Shown piece after piece: positions 1-8,846 of a stretch of 64,000 bases of DNA. Position 1 is the stretch's first letter. Every line of letters begins with the position of its first letter. The notes under the pieces were generated by a model, which saw nothing but the letters and a program-made list of their open reading frames with translations, was not told where the DNA came from and ran no database searches. The translations under genes and the position numbers were made by a program. Source of the DNA: Bryobacteraceae bacterium (GTDB lineage Bacteria > Acidobacteriota > Terriglobia > Bryobacterales > Bryobacteraceae); NCBI GenBank assembly GCA_025056455.1, contig JANWVY010000002.1:420737-484736 (forward strand), written 5' to 3'.

Positions 1-524
1 AAAACGCCGGGCCAGTGGACCTCACCCGCCTGTCGCTTGAGCTGGCGGCGCGCATGATTTACTTGGGGAAAGTAACAGAGACGCTGGATGAGGCGCGCGA
101 GCTCGCTCAGCGCAAGCTTCTCGATGGATCGGGCTACCGCAAATTCAAAGAGGTGATCGCCGCGCAAGGAGGCAACCCGCAAGTGCTCGATCGCTTCGAG
201 TTGTTACCAAACGCAACCGGAATGCGCGAAATCTACACGCCTCGCGCGGGCTACGTCAGTACCGTGGACGCCGCCTTGATTGGTCAGGCCAGTAACATGA
301 TTGGCGCCGGGCGAGACACCAAGGAGGACTCGATCGATCCAGCCGTGGGGGTCATCCTGGAAGTCAAAGTGGGCCAGAAAGTAGATGCGGGCAGCGTCTT
401 GTGCCGCATCTACTATACGCGAGAGGAGCGGGTGGATGAGGCGGCTGAACTCGTGGAAGACGCCTTCCGCATTTCGCAACAGCCGCCGGATGACCGCGAG
501 TTGATTCTCGAAGTGGTGGGATAG
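1..524 (+). CDS. deoA: Thymidine/pyrimidine-nucleoside phosphorylase, C-terminal part (cut by window start)
   Basis: The open frame enters from the left edge (first full codon at base 3), so only the last 173 residues are seen. They begin NAGPVDLTRLSLELAARM, typical of the end of the phosphorylase alpha/beta domain, and continue into the C-terminal PYNP_C domain (GYVSTVDAALIG, then SIDPAVGVILEVKVGQKVDAG). The family cleaves thymidine or uridine with phosphate to base plus (deoxy)ribose-1-phosphate in the cytoplasm. It is followed on the same strand by a nucleoside transporter, a purine nucleoside phosphorylase and cytidine deaminase, which supports a salvage operon. Thymidine versus general pyrimidine specificity cannot be decided from this fragment. 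Confidence 0.93.
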   Translation, partial: NAGPVDLTRLSLELAARMIYLGKVTETLDEARELAQRKLLDGSGYRKFKEVIAAQGGNPQVLDRFELLPNATGMREIYTPRAGYVSTVDAALIGQASNMIGAGRDTKEDSIDPAVGVILEVKVGQKVDAGSVLCRIYYTREERVDEAAELVEDAFRISQQPPDDRELILEVVG

Positions 525-613
525 GAGCGGGGCTGGGGCGGCGCACTTGAAGCGGACTTTTCCAGCTTAGTAGGCCCCGGGCGAACGTCCCATAGAAAGG
601 ACACACGACTACG

Positions 614-1867
614 GTGGATCGCTTGACCGGCTTGCTCGGCCTTGCCGTGATTCTCGCCGTAGCGTGGTTGTCTTCAACCCAACGAAAAGCGATCCAGCTC
701 AAGCTCATCCTGTGGGGATTGGGACTGCAATTTGGCTTTGCTTTTCTCGTCCTGAAAACCAGTTTCGGGAAACTCTTTCAGGCCGCCAGTACAGCGGTCA
801 ATGCCTTGTTGGAATACGCGGAATCCGGCAGCCAGTTCGTCTTCGGTCCCCTTGGCGCCAAGGGGGGTTCGTTTCCCGTTGAGGGCCAGCCTGGGGCAGT
901 CGTGAAAACCGGAGTCATTTTTGCTTTTCAGGTTTTACCCATCGTGATCTTCATTGCGGCGCTGTTCTCCATTTTGTACTACTTCGGGCTGATGCAAATG
1001 GTGATTAAGGGCATGGCCTGGCTTATGCTTCGCGTCATGGGAGCGAGCGGGGCCGAGAGCACGAACGTCGCCGCAAGTATTTTTATGGGGCAGACCGAAG
1101 CGCCGCTCACGATCCGCCCGTTTCTGCCCCGGTTGACGCAATCCGAGCTGTTCACAATCATGGTGAGCGGCATGGCGCATGTCTCGGGCGCGGTCATGGC
1201 GGCGTACGTCAAAATTGCTGGGGTCGAGATTCAGCATTTGCTAACCGCGGTTATCATGACGGCTCCAGCCACCATTCTGCTTGCCAAGATGTTTGTTCCG
1301 GAGGTGGAAGAGCCGGAAACAAGAGGCTCGGTGCGCGTGGAAATCGAAAGACCCGGAGTAAACATCATTGACGCTGCGGCGCGGGGAGCGGGCGAAGGGC
1401 TCCATTTGGCGCTGAATATCGGCGCGATGCTCGTTGCCTTCCTGGCGCTGATCGCCATGGTGAATGGACTACTCGGCTGGCTTCATGCCTGGTGGTCTGT
1501 GTTTCCCGAATCGCTAGAAAAACTGTTCGGCGTCCTTTTTGCGCCCGCTGCCTGGCTCATGGGCGTCAGCTGGAAAGACGCCCAGATGGTGGGGAATTTG
1601 CTTGGTACGCGGCTCGTGTTGAATGAGTTTGTCGCTTTCCTCCAGCTGGGTCCCCTGCGCGAGCAACTGGATGCGCGAAGTTTCGTGATCTCTACCTACG
1701 CTTTGTGTGGGTTTGCCAACTTCAGCTCGATCGCCATTCAGATTGGAGGCATTGGCGCGCTAGCCCCTAACCGCAAAGCGGATTTGGCGCGTTTGGGCTT
1801 GAAGGCGGTGGCGGCGGGAACGCTAGCGAACTTCATGTCGGCCTGCATTGCGGGAATCTTGGTGTGA
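614..1867 (+). CDS. nupC: NupC-type concentrative nucleoside transporter
   Basis: A 417-residue hydrophobic protein with about ten membrane segments. The family hallmarks are visible: the N-terminal membrane region, the GQTEAPLTIRPFL segment in the middle (nucleoside/Na+ site region of CNT proteins), MVSGMAHVSGAVMAAYV, and GTRLVLNEFVAF and CGFANFSSIAIQIGGI near the C-terminus. CNT proteins import nucleosides with Na+ or H+ across the inner membrane. The start is GTG, with AGAAAGGA about 11 bases upstream; the 89-base gap after deoA holds no gene. Its last bases overlap the possible GTG start of the next gene, consistent with translational coupling. It would feed deoA, the purine phosphorylase and cdd. 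Confidence 0.93.
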   Translation: MDRLTGLLGLAVILAVAWLSSTQRKAIQLKLILWGLGLQFGFAFLVLKTSFGKLFQAASTAVNALLEYAESGSQFVFGPLGAKGGSFPVEGQPGAVVKTGVIFAFQVLPIVIFIAALFSILYYFGLMQMVIKGMAWLMLRVMGASGAESTNVAASIFMGQTEAPLTIRPFLPRLTQSELFTIMVSGMAHVSGAVMAAYVKIAGVEIQHLLTAVIMTAPATILLAKMFVPEVEEPETRGSVRVEIERPGVNIIDAAARGAGEGLHLALNIGAMLVAFLALIAMVNGLLGWLHAWWSVFPESLEKLFGVLFAPAAWLMGVSWKDAQMVGNLLGTRLVLNEFVAFLQLGPLREQLDARSFVISTYALCGFANFSSIAIQIGGIGALAPNRKADLARLGLKAVAAGTLANFMSACIAGILV

Positions 1868-1878
1868 GATGTTTGGCC

Positions 1879-2694
1879 ATGACTGATTTCGTGCAAACGG
1901 TCGCGTTCTTGGAGTCGAAGCTTCCGCGGCGAGCTTCCGTTGCCGTGGTTCTCGGAAGCGGACTTGGCGCCTTTGCGAGCTCGCTTTCCGGACGGACTGA
2001 GATTCCCTATGCGGAGATTCCGCACTGGCCCCAATCGACAGCCGTGGGCCATGCGGGCAAACTGGTTTTTGGTTCGTTATCAGGTCTTGACGTTGTGGTT
2101 CTATCGGGCCGCGCGCATCTCTATGAAGGCTACACGGCTGCTCAGGTGGCCTATCCAGTACGCGTGCTCGGGCGGCTGGGCGTCTGCAGCGTGGTTTTTA
2201 CCAACGCCGCTGGAGGAATCAATCCGAAGTACCGGCCAGGCATGCTGGTTGCGATCTCGGATCATATCAACCTTCAGGGCGCGAACCCGCTCGTAGGACC
2301 CAACGATGAGTCGCTCGGACCGCGGTTCCCTGACATGAGCGAAGCTTATTACTCGCGCTACCGTGAGCTTGCCCGGGCGGTTGCCGCCGAGCAACAGATT
2401 CCGCTGGAAGAGGGCGTTTATGCTGGCCTTCTGGGCCCGAGCTACGAAACTCCAGCCGAAATCCGGTTCTTGCGTACGATTGGTGCGGATTTAGTGGGAA
2501 TGTCAACCGTGGCGGAGGTAATTGCGGCCAATCACATGGGTCTGAAGGTGCTAGGGATTTCCTGTGTCACCAACCTCGCGGCGGGAATCTCGCTCCACAA
2601 GATTCACCACGAGGAAGTCTTGCAGATGGGAGCGCGCGTCCAAGAAATGCTCGTGCGGTTGCTGCAAGCATTGCTGCCCCGGCTAGAACCGTAA
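1879..2694 (+). CDS. punA: Purine nucleoside phosphorylase (type I, trimeric family)
   Basis: A 271-residue enzyme that phosphorolyses inosine/guanosine to base plus ribose-1-phosphate. Family motifs appear in order: VVLGSGLGAF near residue 27 (phosphate site), GRAHLYEGY, TNAAGGINPKYRPGMLV, GPSYETPAEIR, and VGMSTVAEVIAANHMGLKVLGIS (purine-site region). The Asn that reads 6-oxopurines appears as CVTNLAAGIS. An in-frame GTG at 1864 overlaps the nupC stop; ATG 1879 is chosen because the protein then begins at the usual distance from GSGLG. It lies between nupC and cdd in the salvage operon. Confidence 0.95.
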   Translation: MTDFVQTVAFLESKLPRRASVAVVLGSGLGAFASSLSGRTEIPYAEIPHWPQSTAVGHAGKLVFGSLSGLDVVVLSGRAHLYEGYTAAQVAYPVRVLGRLGVCSVVFTNAAGGINPKYRPGMLVAISDHINLQGANPLVGPNDESLGPRFPDMSEAYYSRYRELARAVAAEQQIPLEEGVYAGLLGPSYETPAEIRFLRTIGADLVGMSTVAEVIAANHMGLKVLGISCVTNLAAGISLHKIHHEEVLQMGARVQEMLVRLLQALLPRLEP

Positions 2695-2710
2695 GCGGGA
2701 GGGGTGCGTT

Positions 2711-3166
2711 GTGGACCATGCCTCGTGGCAAGACCTGATTCAAGCTGCGCTTGCGGTGCGCCAGAAGGCACAAGCGCCGTACTCCAAGTTTTTCGTTGGC
2801 GCCGCGCTTGAGGATCGAAGCGGCAAGATCCACACTGGCTGTAATGTCGAAAACGCGACCTACGGGCTGACGATCTGTGCAGAGCGTGTCGCGGTGTATA
2901 AGGCCATTAGCGAGGGCTGCCGGGCTGGCGACTTCCGGCGTTTAGCGATCGCCGCAGACTCTCCGGAGCTGACGCCACCCTGCGGCGCTTGCCGCCAGAT
3001 TTTGTGGGAATTTGGGGGAGACTTGGAAATTTTGCTCGTCAACCTTGCCGGGGAAAGCCGTTGCTACCGGCTGAGCGATCTACTGCCGCTCGCCTTTGAT
3101 GCCCGATTCCTCTCGGGCCCAGCCCCGCCCGTCTCAAGCCCCGCAACTCCTTCCCAAGCAAGCTGA
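2711..3166 (+). CDS. cdd: Cytidine deaminase
   Basis: A 151-residue homotetramer-type cytidine deaminase, converting cytidine or deoxycytidine to uridine. The zinc ligands are Cys56 in ICAERVA (with catalytic Glu58) and the Cys91/Cys94 pair in PPCGACRQ; the substrate motif CNVENATYG precedes them. The start is GTG with GGGAGGGG upstream. It is the last gene of the nucleoside operon, 16 bases after the purine phosphorylase, and faces the convergent DUF1501 gene only 11 bases away. The C-terminal tail after FDARFL is Pro/Ser-rich and probably disordered. Confidence 0.95.
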   Translation: MDHASWQDLIQAALAVRQKAQAPYSKFFVGAALEDRSGKIHTGCNVENATYGLTICAERVAVYKAISEGCRAGDFRRLAIAADSPELTPPCGACRQILWEFGGDLEILLVNLAGESRCYRLSDLLPLAFDARFLSGPAPPVSSPATPSQAS

Positions 3167-3177
3167 AAGGCTGGATC

Positions 3178-4479
3178 TTATCCAAGAAGTTCTGCCACGG
3201 GTTCCCCGGTCTGGTCGTCGAGGGAGTTCGCAATCTTGATGGGACGGCCGATGGGGGTCATATATTCTTTTTTCCAGTCGATGCCGAGCGCTTTGTAGAT
3301 CGTGGCGTACAGATCGCCCATGGTCACAACTCGATCCGCCACGTTGTAACCTTTTTCGTCGCTTGCGCCCACCACAACTCCGCCCCGGATTCCGCCGCCC
3401 GCCAGTGCCAGGGACCAGCAATTCGGCCAGTGATCGCGGCCCAGATTGGCGTTGATGGTAGGTGTCCGTCCAAACTCGCCCATGGCGATGACGAGCGTCG
3501 AATCGAGCAATCCTCGCTCCTCAAGGTCATCGAGTAACGCTGAAAATGAGCGGTCGAGGGTCGGACACAAACGGTCCCGGTGTCCCTTGTCATTGTCGCT
3601 GTGCGTGTCCCAAGAAGTGCTGTGATACCCTGCCGCCGTAACGAAGCGGCTGCCGGCTTCCACCAGCCTTCGGGCCAGCAAGCAGGACGCTCCGATGGAG
3701 TCTTTGCCGTAACGCTCGCGCGTTTTTTCGGTTTCTTTTGACAAATCAAAAGCGTCGCGGACCGCCGGACTGAGAATCATCTTCCAGGCCTGCGCCGTAT
3801 AGGCATCCATGCTGGCATGCTCAGCGCTCTCATACAGGGAACGGTACTTGCGATCGACGGCTTTGAGAAACGCCGTACGGCTTTCCACGGCCGCTGTGGA
3901 AACCGACTTGGGCAGGCTCAAATCGGTCACTTCGAAACCAGGCTTACTCGGATCAGGGATGCACATCGGATCATACTCGCCACCCAGAAAAGCCGCGCGA
4001 AAATGTTCCTCATACTGCCGCGCCTTCTCCCACTTTGGCACTAAGACGTGAGCCGGTACGGCGTTGCGCGGTCCTAGCTCTTTGGCGATGATGGCGCCGA
4101 AGCTCGGAAACTGCATGGCGGGATTGATTTCATGGCCCGTCATGGCGTAATGGGTGGCTTGCGGATGGTCGGTGCCGCGGGTATGCATGGAGCGGATGAG
4201 CGCAAATTTGTGCATCCGCGCCGCCATCTTGGGGAGCAATTCCGAGATGCGGATGCCGGGGACCGATGTAGAGATGGGCTTGAAGTTGCTATTCGGTTTC
4301 GGGTCCAAGGTGTCGATGTGGCTGGGCCCGCCTTCAAGCCAGAACAAGATGACCGAGCTGGCCTTGGGCTGAGCCTTCGCGCTCGCGGAAGCTCGGAGAA
4401 AGCTGGCTAAGGACAGGCCCAACATCCCCAAGGATCCCACCGAGAGGAAGCAACGCCGGGAAGACGGGTGGTCTTGCAT
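3178..4479 (-). CDS. DUF1501 family protein, Tat-type signal
   Basis: A 433-residue DUF1501 protein (alkaline-phosphatase/sulfatase-like fold, biochemical role unproven). The N-terminus has twin arginines, SSRRCFLSVGSLGMLGLSL, suggesting Tat export. Family signatures: VILFWLEGGPSHIDTLDPKP, MHTRGTDHPQATHYAMTG, and near the C-terminus VIAMGEFGRTPTIN followed by GRDHWPNCWS. It lies 14 bases downstream of the DUF1549/DUF1553 gene, the usual partner of DUF1501 in Planctomycetes and Acidobacteria. Function remains inferred; an extracytoplasmic hydrolase acting with its upstream partner is likely. Confidence 0.9.
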   Translation of the reverse strand: MQDHPSSRRCFLSVGSLGMLGLSLASFLRASASAKAQPKASSVILFWLEGGPSHIDTLDPKPNSNFKPISTSVPGIRISELLPKMAARMHKFALIRSMHTRGTDHPQATHYAMTGHEINPAMQFPSFGAIIAKELGPRNAVPAHVLVPKWEKARQYEEHFRAAFLGGEYDPMCIPDPSKPGFEVTDLSLPKSVSTAAVESRTAFLKAVDRKYRSLYESAEHASMDAYTAQAWKMILSPAVRDAFDLSKETEKTRERYGKDSIGASCLLARRLVEAGSRFVTAAGYHSTSWDTHSDNDKGHRDRLCPTLDRSFSALLDDLEERGLLDSTLVIAMGEFGRTPTINANLGRDHWPNCWSLALAGGGIRGGVVVGASDEKGYNVADRVVTMGDLYATIYKALGIDWKKEYMTPIGRPIKIANSLDDQTGEPVAELLG

Positions 4480-4493
4480 GAAAGTCTCCTCGC

Positions 4494-6992
4494 CTAGTGA
4501 TTTTCCGCAAATTCGCGGGAGCTTAGAAGCGCCCAGACAAACTCACCGAGCGCAGCCTGGCGGTTTCCGCGTTTGGCAATGAGCTCGAGCACCTCCCGCC
4601 TTTCTTCGGGTTCGGGATAGCGCGCAAGCGCGGCCAGATAAAATTCTTCGACGATTTTCTCATCGGATGCTCCGGCGCGCAGCAGACTCTCCAGCCGGCT
4701 GCCCGGAGCTTGAAGCCGGTCAACGTAGGTGGAGCCGGCAAGAATGTGCAAAGCCTGGCTCAAATTTGGCTTTGCGTTTCGTTCGGGCACAGCTCCCCGG
4801 CTAGCGCGGCCATATAGTTCTAAGAAGCGCGAGTAGAAGGTGTCGGGATCACGCAGCTGGACAGCGCGGGTCCCGCGCGGCGCCTCGCCTACAGAAGCGC
4901 CTTCGGAAACCGCCGTAGCAAACGTTTCTGGAATTCCCGTCACGTCCACAACAGCGTCTAGCAGCACCTCTGCGTCGAGCGCGCGGGCTAGGGCCCGGGA
5001 ATAATTCCACACGTCGCGCCGGTTCGTCTCGTTGGGCCGGTACGACAACTGATACGTTCGGGAGCGCACGATGGTGCGCATGAGGTGGCGCAACCGGTAG
5101 CCATGATCTGCAAAATCCTTCGCCAGCGCAGCCAGCAGCTCGGGATGCGTTGGGGGGTTGGTAGAGCGAAAATCATCGACAGGATCCACAATTCCGCGGC
5201 CAAAAAAGTAACCCCAAATGCGGTTGACGGCCGCTTCGGCAAAGTAAGGATGGCGCGTCATCCATTCCGCCAGAACACGCCGGGGATTGCCGTCGGCAGT
5301 AACGGCTAAGGGAGTGCGATCAAACACGACTGGCTTGACGGGCTGTTTGGTCCTGGGGTGCAGCAACTCGAGCGATCCGCCGACGTCCTTGGTGCTGAGA
5401 TCCATGTTCGTGGGATGATCAAACACCACGGCGCCCACGCGAAACAGCCGGGAAAAAAACGCAGCCATACCCCAGAACTGGTCTTGGCTCCAGTTTTCGT
5501 AAGGGTGGTTGTGACATTGTGCGCAATCGAGCCTGCGGCCCAGAAAGACTCGTACTTCTTCGGCCATTACGTCCGCTGGTGGCCCGATCTGGTTGTAAGG
5601 AAGGAAATGCCGCGAGGCTGGTTCGTAGCCTTGGGAGGCGATCCGCTCCCGCGCCACTTGATCATACGGAAGGTCTTTCTCTACCCAATCGCGAATCCAT
5701 TCCCAATAACTTTGACTCCACTTGGAAGAAAGCCCGTTGGTGAAAATCGCGACGCGAAAAACGTCCGCAAAACGCCAGGTCCAATAGTCGACAAATTCGG
5801 GAGAGCCAATCAAGGCATCGATCAGCTTTTCGCGTTTGTTGGGATCGCGGCTTGATAGAAATTCTCGAACTCGCTCTGGCGGGGGCAGCGCGCCTGTCAG
5901 GTCCAGACACACACGGCGCAGGAATTCCGAATCTGAGGATAGCTCTGAGGGCAGGATTTGGAACCGCTCGAGTTTGCTGAAGACGTGCTGGTCGATGAAA
6001 TTCGCGCGGGGCGTGTGGGGATAGCGTGGCAACCGCGGACCCGTGACACCGGCAATTACGCTGCCCACCCATCCCGCCGCCCGGACGACAATCGCCGTTT
6101 CGCCCCTCGATTGAGCGCGGATCCGGCCATCTGGGGACACCGAGACAATATCGGGGTCATTAGGGGAATAAATCACTTGATGGGTAAAATCTTCCTGCTG
6201 ACCGTTGTCGAAGTGGGCGGTGACAAGAAGCTGCCGCTCACCGCCTTCGGGAAGAACCACAAGTGGCGGCGTGAAGGTGAGCTTCATCACGGCCGGGGCC
6301 GGCCGGCTCGCATCGCCAAAGGGCGCGCCTGCTCGCACCCAGGCCAGCATCGTGCGGTAGTCTTCTGAGTCTGGCTCGAGGCGCTTGCCGCCGCCGTGCG
6401 CTACGGTAAGGGTGGGCTTGGTCAACAAGAGGCTCCGCTCAGGGTTAGCCAGGTCGACCCGGGGAATGCGCTCCCCCTTGACCTCCGGCGTGAGCACCTG
6501 ATAGCCCCCTCCTTGCAGAATCCATTCGTAGTCCTCTTCGGGATAGAGCCCGCTAGCAGATAGCTTGAAGCCGCCGCGTCCCTTGACGCCGCCGTGACAG
6601 GCACTAGTGTTGCATCCGCGTTTTGTGAGAATGCGAAGAATTTCGCGGGAAAACGTGGGGTTGGCGCCCTCTCCGCCCAGACGGATCGTAACGGGCACTT
6701 GGGCTTTCTGCCCTCGCCAAGTAGCGGTCAGCATGGTGGAGCCACTGGCCGCAGCTCCGAGCCGCGCCGGAGCAAGCCACCGGACCAAGTTAGGCTGTTG
6801 CAGCTGCCAAGAGGTTTCCGAAGTCACTTCCCGCTCCGAACCATCCGCGCTGACGAGCAAGGCCACCAGTTGCTGGCTGGCGCGCGCTCCTTGCAAGACG
6901 ATTCGCTCGGGCAGAATCCGCAGTTTTTCGCCGGCTCCAGCTTCCGCGCTCAGACTCGCTGCAATCAACCCAAGAAGCAAGCGCATCCTCAT
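4494..6992 (-). CDS. DUF1549/DUF1553 (PSD1) protein with Big-like domains and cytochrome-like Cys motifs
   Basis: An 832-residue exported protein (signal peptide at about 1-20). Order: an Ig-like/Big_2 region at about 25-105; a planctomycete cytochrome-C-like segment with Cys127 and Cys132-His133, spaced CxxxxCH rather than the canonical CxxCH; a second Big_2-like region at about 235-320; DUF1549 (RRVCLDLTGALPPPERV, then LDCAQCHNHPYENW, which does contain CxxCH); and DUF1553 (VNRIWGYFFGRGIVDPVDDFR) to the end. The stop of the upstream gene overlaps this start by four bases, and DUF1501 follows. The triad is probably translationally coupled. The substrate is unknown, though such systems are often linked to polysaccharide use. 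Confidence 0.88.
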   Translation of the reverse strand: MRMRLLLGLIAASLSAEAGAGEKLRILPERIVLQGARASQQLVALLVSADGSEREVTSETSWQLQQPNLVRWLAPARLGAAASGSTMLTATWRGQKAQVPVTIRLGGEGANPTFSREILRILTKRGCNTSACHGGVKGRGGFKLSASGLYPEEDYEWILQGGGYQVLTPEVKGERIPRVDLANPERSLLLTKPTLTVAHGGGKRLEPDSEDYRTMLAWVRAGAPFGDASRPAPAVMKLTFTPPLVVLPEGGERQLLVTAHFDNGQQEDFTHQVIYSPNDPDIVSVSPDGRIRAQSRGETAIVVRAAGWVGSVIAGVTGPRLPRYPHTPRANFIDQHVFSKLERFQILPSELSSDSEFLRRVCLDLTGALPPPERVREFLSSRDPNKREKLIDALIGSPEFVDYWTWRFADVFRVAIFTNGLSSKWSQSYWEWIRDWVEKDLPYDQVARERIASQGYEPASRHFLPYNQIGPPADVMAEEVRVFLGRRLDCAQCHNHPYENWSQDQFWGMAAFFSRLFRVGAVVFDHPTNMDLSTKDVGGSLELLHPRTKQPVKPVVFDRTPLAVTADGNPRRVLAEWMTRHPYFAEAAVNRIWGYFFGRGIVDPVDDFRSTNPPTHPELLAALAKDFADHGYRLRHLMRTIVRSRTYQLSYRPNETNRRDVWNYSRALARALDAEVLLDAVVDVTGIPETFATAVSEGASVGEAPRGTRAVQLRDPDTFYSRFLELYGRASRGAVPERNAKPNLSQALHILAGSTYVDRLQAPGSRLESLLRAGASDEKIVEEFYLAALARYPEPEERREVLELIAKRGNRQAALGEFVWALLSSREFAENH

Positions 6993-8719
6993 GGTTCTAC
7001 CACCATCAGCGGAATTTCTTTTTCCGCGATCACCGGGCCTAAGCGGCCATTTGTGAGTGGTCGCACGAGCAGCCGCAGGCGAACAGGTTCCGGCGTTAGC
7101 CGTGCATCCTGGGCCGCACTCAGGACAACCGTTGCTTGTTCCGTTTTCGGCAAAAACCGTTCGCGCTTGCCAACGGGCTCGGGAGGATCCGGCTCTTCGA
7201 TAAAATCAGAGCCCGTGTGCGCAGAGACTCCCGGAGGCAAATTCTCCACGGAAATGGCGACCCCTTCGCGGTAGTTTTCCTCGCGATCAAAAGACACGCG
7301 GATTGTTTTCGCCTCTTGCGGGGCCAGATTGAAGTGGTCGGCGTCGATGCGCACTTGCCCCACATGGGGAATCTGCGGTCGGAGTTGAATGCGATATTGA
7401 AAGTTAGAACCGGCGTGGTCTGCGGTCAGCTCCCGCACCTCCAGGGTGTACTCGCCAGGCTCGCGCAAAGGGACGATCAGTTTTGCTTGCAGCGACTTGG
7501 TGAGCGCGCCCGTACAGGCCCCTTTGCCCACCAGCAGATTAGTGGCAATTTCCTCGCCCGTAGCATTCACGAGCCGCACCAAGGGGTTGAAGAACGGCGG
7601 CGCACGAAAGGGCGTCTCCACCTCAATCGCGATGTCCCGGGGGCTCTCCAACTGAAAGCGCGCCCGGTGGGTTTGCCCAGGTTTCTCAATCACGCCTTGC
7701 ACCATGGCCGGAAGCGGAATGCGCGGCGATTGCGGGGCCCCGGTAGAAGCGGCCTGATATCGCTCCATCACCAGGCCGGGATCGGGGAGCCCACCTCGGG
7801 CAGCAAGAAGCGTCAAACGAGCGGGCGTCAGAGAGCGCGAAAAGCTTCTCTCTTGCCAGTCGGTGGGGGCTGGAGAAGGTTCCGGCGGATGTTCACCAGC
7901 TAAAACTTTGAGGTGGTAGCTGTAGTCGGGGCCTCCCTGGCCAGCAAAGGCCTCAACGCGAAGCCAGTAAACGCCGGTTCGCTCGAAGCGATGCGTCAGG
8001 TGAGCGTCGGTGAGGCGTCCAAACACGAAGGCGGGTTCATCATTGAAGGCTACGCGCCTGAGCCGCCGCGGGTCAAACCAGCTCGCGCCCGCCTCAAGGA
8101 TGGTGAGCGCTGGGTCGAAGTTGGGAACTGTAGCGGCTGAGCCGGCAGCAGCGATCTGCGGCAACCCGGAGACAACTTCGAAAGTCATCACCTCGCCGGC
8201 GCGAGCCTCGAGACGGTAGTAATCCGCTTCGCCGCGGCGTAAAAGCCGGCCCGCATACACCGCGCTTTTTTCTGCGATGGGAATCGCAGTGTCGGCTGCG
8301 TCGTGCGCTCCTTCGGGCTCACTGAGCACAGGGAGATCCGTAACCAGGAGCGGAAGGGCGTTTGTCACTCCGCTCGTCGTGACCAGCCGGAGAGGGTAGC
8401 GCCCCGGGGCTAAGCTCGCCTCTACCTCGATTTGCAGCTGCACTTCATCCACCGGTTTTTTTATCCCCGGCGGTTGAGTTGACACACCGCGCGTCCGCGC
8501 CCGCAGCCCGCTGGTTGGAAGCATCGCTGCGTACACTCCTTTCAAACCGCTTCCGCGAACTGTGATCAGGCTTCTTTTGCCTCGTTCCAGCGTGAAAGGA
8601 TAGATGGACTGAATCGACGGCTCCGCTCGCTTGGCACTCGTCGCTTGGGCCCGAGATTCGTGGGGATGGATCGCCACACCAGCGATCCCCACCACGGCCA
8701 GCCATGCTTGGATCCGCAT
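6989..8719 (-). CDS. Secreted protein with pre-peptidase C-terminal (PPC)-like domains
   Basis: A 576-residue protein with a signal peptide (MRIQAWLAVVGIAGVA, Ala-rich cleavage region). An IPT/TIG-like domain lies at about 38-130 (SIYPFTLERGKRSLITVRGSGL). A PPC-type beta domain follows at about 150-280 (YAGRLLRRGEADYYRLEARAGE, then GVYWLRVEAF). A second beta-rich region contains GEYTLEVREL. No catalytic motif is visible. It is the first gene of the operon with DUF1549/DUF1553 and DUF1501, overlapping the next start by four bases. A surface or periplasmic binding role is inferred from the domains and neighbours. Confidence 0.8.
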   Translation of the reverse strand: MRIQAWLAVVGIAGVAIHPHESRAQATSAKRAEPSIQSIYPFTLERGKRSLITVRGSGLKGVYAAMLPTSGLRARTRGVSTQPPGIKKPVDEVQLQIEVEASLAPGRYPLRLVTTSGVTNALPLLVTDLPVLSEPEGAHDAADTAIPIAEKSAVYAGRLLRRGEADYYRLEARAGEVMTFEVVSGLPQIAAAGSAATVPNFDPALTILEAGASWFDPRRLRRVAFNDEPAFVFGRLTDAHLTHRFERTGVYWLRVEAFAGQGGPDYSYHLKVLAGEHPPEPSPAPTDWQERSFSRSLTPARLTLLAARGGLPDPGLVMERYQAASTGAPQSPRIPLPAMVQGVIEKPGQTHRARFQLESPRDIAIEVETPFRAPPFFNPLVRLVNATGEEIATNLLVGKGACTGALTKSLQAKLIVPLREPGEYTLEVRELTADHAGSNFQYRIQLRPQIPHVGQVRIDADHFNLAPQEAKTIRVSFDREENYREGVAISVENLPPGVSAHTGSDFIEEPDPPEPVGKRERFLPKTEQATVVLSAAQDARLTPEPVRLRLLVRPLTNGRLGPVIAEKEIPLMVVEP

Positions 8720-8846
8720 CAGTATGTGGTTATTTGTATCACACTGAGCAGACTCCTTCAGGATGCGGTGGCGCCATGGGACCGGCGCGGGAGGCAGAGG
8801 CAGGTTTCGCCTGCCGGGGAGATGGGCTGGAAGCGCTCCGGGCGAG

